Part shown: in pieces, positions 63,225 through 64,000 of the stretch
How positions within the stretch are numbered: position 1 is the stretch's first letter
Layout: the number at the start of each line of letters is the position of its first letter
Assembly: GCA_023266055.1 (NCBI GenBank)
Contig: JAHFRW010000002.1
Location: forward strand, 6,201-70,200
Length of the DNA: 64,000 nt
Source: Gammaproteobacteria bacterium
GTDB lineage: Bacteria > Pseudomonadota > Gammaproteobacteria > Ga0077554 > Ga007554
Reading direction: 5' to 3'
Notes under the pieces: generated by a model
Seen by the model: the letters and a program-made list of their open reading frames with translations, nothing else
What the model was told of the DNA's origin: nothing
The model's database searches: none
Program-made: the position numbers and the translations under genes

Positions 63225-64000
63225 ATGCGGGGGTGGCAGGTTTATGTAGGTGTGATGGTGCTGGCGGCAGCCAATTTGAGCCTGACTACGTTGGCTCATG
63301 GTGCTGCCCCGGTGGTCAATCCACCTTCTTCCATTGTGTCGGTTGCACCGCCGCCAGCCGCGCCTGATAAGGTGGCGACGCTTGAAGCGCGTGTTGCCAA
63401 GCTCGAGTTGTTGCTGCAAAGTCAGGTGTTGGCGGATATGCTGGTGCAATTGACAAAATTGCAGGAAGAAACGCAACGTCTGAACGGTGTTGCTGAACTG
63501 CATGCACATGAAATAGACGGTATTAATAAGCGTCAGCGTGATGCTTATCTCGATATTGACCGTCGTCTACGAGAGGTCGAGAAGGGATTGGCCGCCAGAG
63601 AGGCATCGCCTCGTGTCGATTCCGATATGGAAAAGGGGGCGGTGTTATCGGTTCCTTCGGGCACGCCGGCGGTGGTGGCCTCGCCACCGCAGGCGTCTGC
63701 GTCGGCAAAAGGTTCAGCGCCTGCCATCAAGGCGCTGGATGTTCCGCGGGAGCAGGTCATGTATCAGCGGGCGCTGGATGCCCTGAAGGCAGGTCGTCAT
63801 GATCAGGCCATTACCGATTTTCAGGAGTTTCTGGTTCAGTATGGCAAGAGTGATTTTGCCAGTAATGCGTACTATTGGTTAGGTGAAGCCAATTATGCGA
63901 CACGTCGCTATGAGGCGGCGGCAACGCATTTCAGGAAAATCATTGAAGCGTATCCGGACAGCAATAAAATTGCCGATTCCAGACTGAAACTGGGATTTAC
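63225..64000 (+). CDS. cpoB: CpoB (YbgF), cell-division coordinator, 3' end outside the window
   Basis: Periplasmic protein that links PBP1B peptidoglycan synthesis to Tol-Pal constriction. From the ATG at 63225 (or the GTG 3 bases earlier) it has a signal peptide (MRGWQVYVGVMVLAAANLSLTTLAHGA), then a coiled coil (about 47-125: VATLEARVAKLELLLQSQVLADMLVQLTKLQEETQRL). An Ala/Pro/Ser linker follows, then TPR repeats (YQRALDALKAGRHDQAITDFQEFL; NAYYWLGEANYATRRYEAAATHFRKI). The frame is still open at base 64000. Context after pal confirms the assignment. Confidence 0.93.
   Translation, partial: MRGWQVYVGVMVLAAANLSLTTLAHGAAPVVNPPSSIVSVAPPPAAPDKVATLEARVAKLELLLQSQVLADMLVQLTKLQEETQRLNGVAELHAHEIDGINKRQRDAYLDIDRRLREVEKGLAAREASPRVDSDMEKGAVLSVPSGTPAVVASPPQASASAKGSAPAIKALDVPREQVMYQRALDALKAGRHDQAITDFQEFLVQYGKSDFASNAYYWLGEANYATRRYEAAATHFRKIIEAYPDSNKIADSRLKLGF

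Noticed and set aside
1..64000. CRISPR array, toxin-antitoxin pair or prophage
   Set aside because: No regularly spaced repeats, small toxin/antitoxin gene pairs or phage structural genes were seen on reading both strands.

Overview
The window looks like chromosome from a gammaproteobacterium. The evidence is a complete EF-P beta-lysylation set (efp, epmA, epmB), the order ybgC-tolQ-tolR-tolA-tolB-pal-cpoB, a QseE/QseG/QseF (GlrK/GlrR) type operon, TamA/TamB, PrmB, ParC/ParE, and genes of moderate GC. I cannot name the genus from sequence alone. A sulfur-oxidiser or Chromatiales-like relative would fit the methylthioinosine phosphorylase, the rubredoxin-less rubrerythrin and the DUF3501 operon, but that is inference. 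I see no CRISPR array, integrase, transposase or intact mobile element.

Layout. 1-12 kb: housekeeping and salvage genes. These are the 3' part of metE, tamA-tamB on the minus strand, prmB, a di-haem cytochrome c peroxidase, a hypoxanthine-type phosphoribosyltransferase and an MTA/MTI phosphorylase. 12.2-12.9 kb: a four-gene tRNA cluster (Pro-UGG, Arg-UCU, His-GUG, Lys-CUU). 13-20.5 kb: two tandem ~600-residue paralogues with C-terminal PilZ-like domains, the epmB / efp-epmA locus and a single-domain PilZ protein. 20.7-36.5 kb: a surface-polysaccharide cluster, almost all on the minus strand. It has an ABC exporter (wzm, wzt), a methyltransferase with a coiled-coil tail, two WbsX/GH99-like proteins, a polysaccharide deacetylase, a pyruvyltransferase-family protein, five glycosyltransferases and a membrane alkaline-phosphatase-superfamily enzyme with a threonine nucleophile. 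A small TPR protein faces the other way. Wzt carries a C-terminal carbohydrate-binding-type domain, so this looks like an ABC-transporter-dependent O-antigen or exopolysaccharide system.

36.5-39.3 kb: a peroxide/iron-type operon (rubrerythrin, HdrD/GlpC-like Fe-S protein, DUF3501) behind a clear sigma-70 promoter, with a perfect Fur-family-like palindrome just downstream of the -10. 39.4-50.1 kb: parE, parC and an AddB/AddA-like nuclease-helicase pair. 50.1-52.8 kb: an MscS channel, a truncated malQ remnant and an HU-like protein with a histone-like tail. 53.0-58.5 kb: ruvB, then a GlrK-QseG-GlrR type operon. Beyond it, an excellent sigma-54 promoter drives a small secreted EF-hand protein, with structured RNA in its leader. 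58.7-64 kb: ybgC and the tol-pal operon, cut off inside cpoB.

The most interesting signals are three. First, the sigma-54 promoter, enhancer-like inverted repeat and structured leader lie directly beside a sigma-54 activator gene. Second, an Irr/PerR-like operator sits on the rubrerythrin operon. Third, the polysaccharide cluster has a candidate chain-capping methyltransferase and a Thr-nucleophile phospho-/sulfo-transferase-like enzyme.
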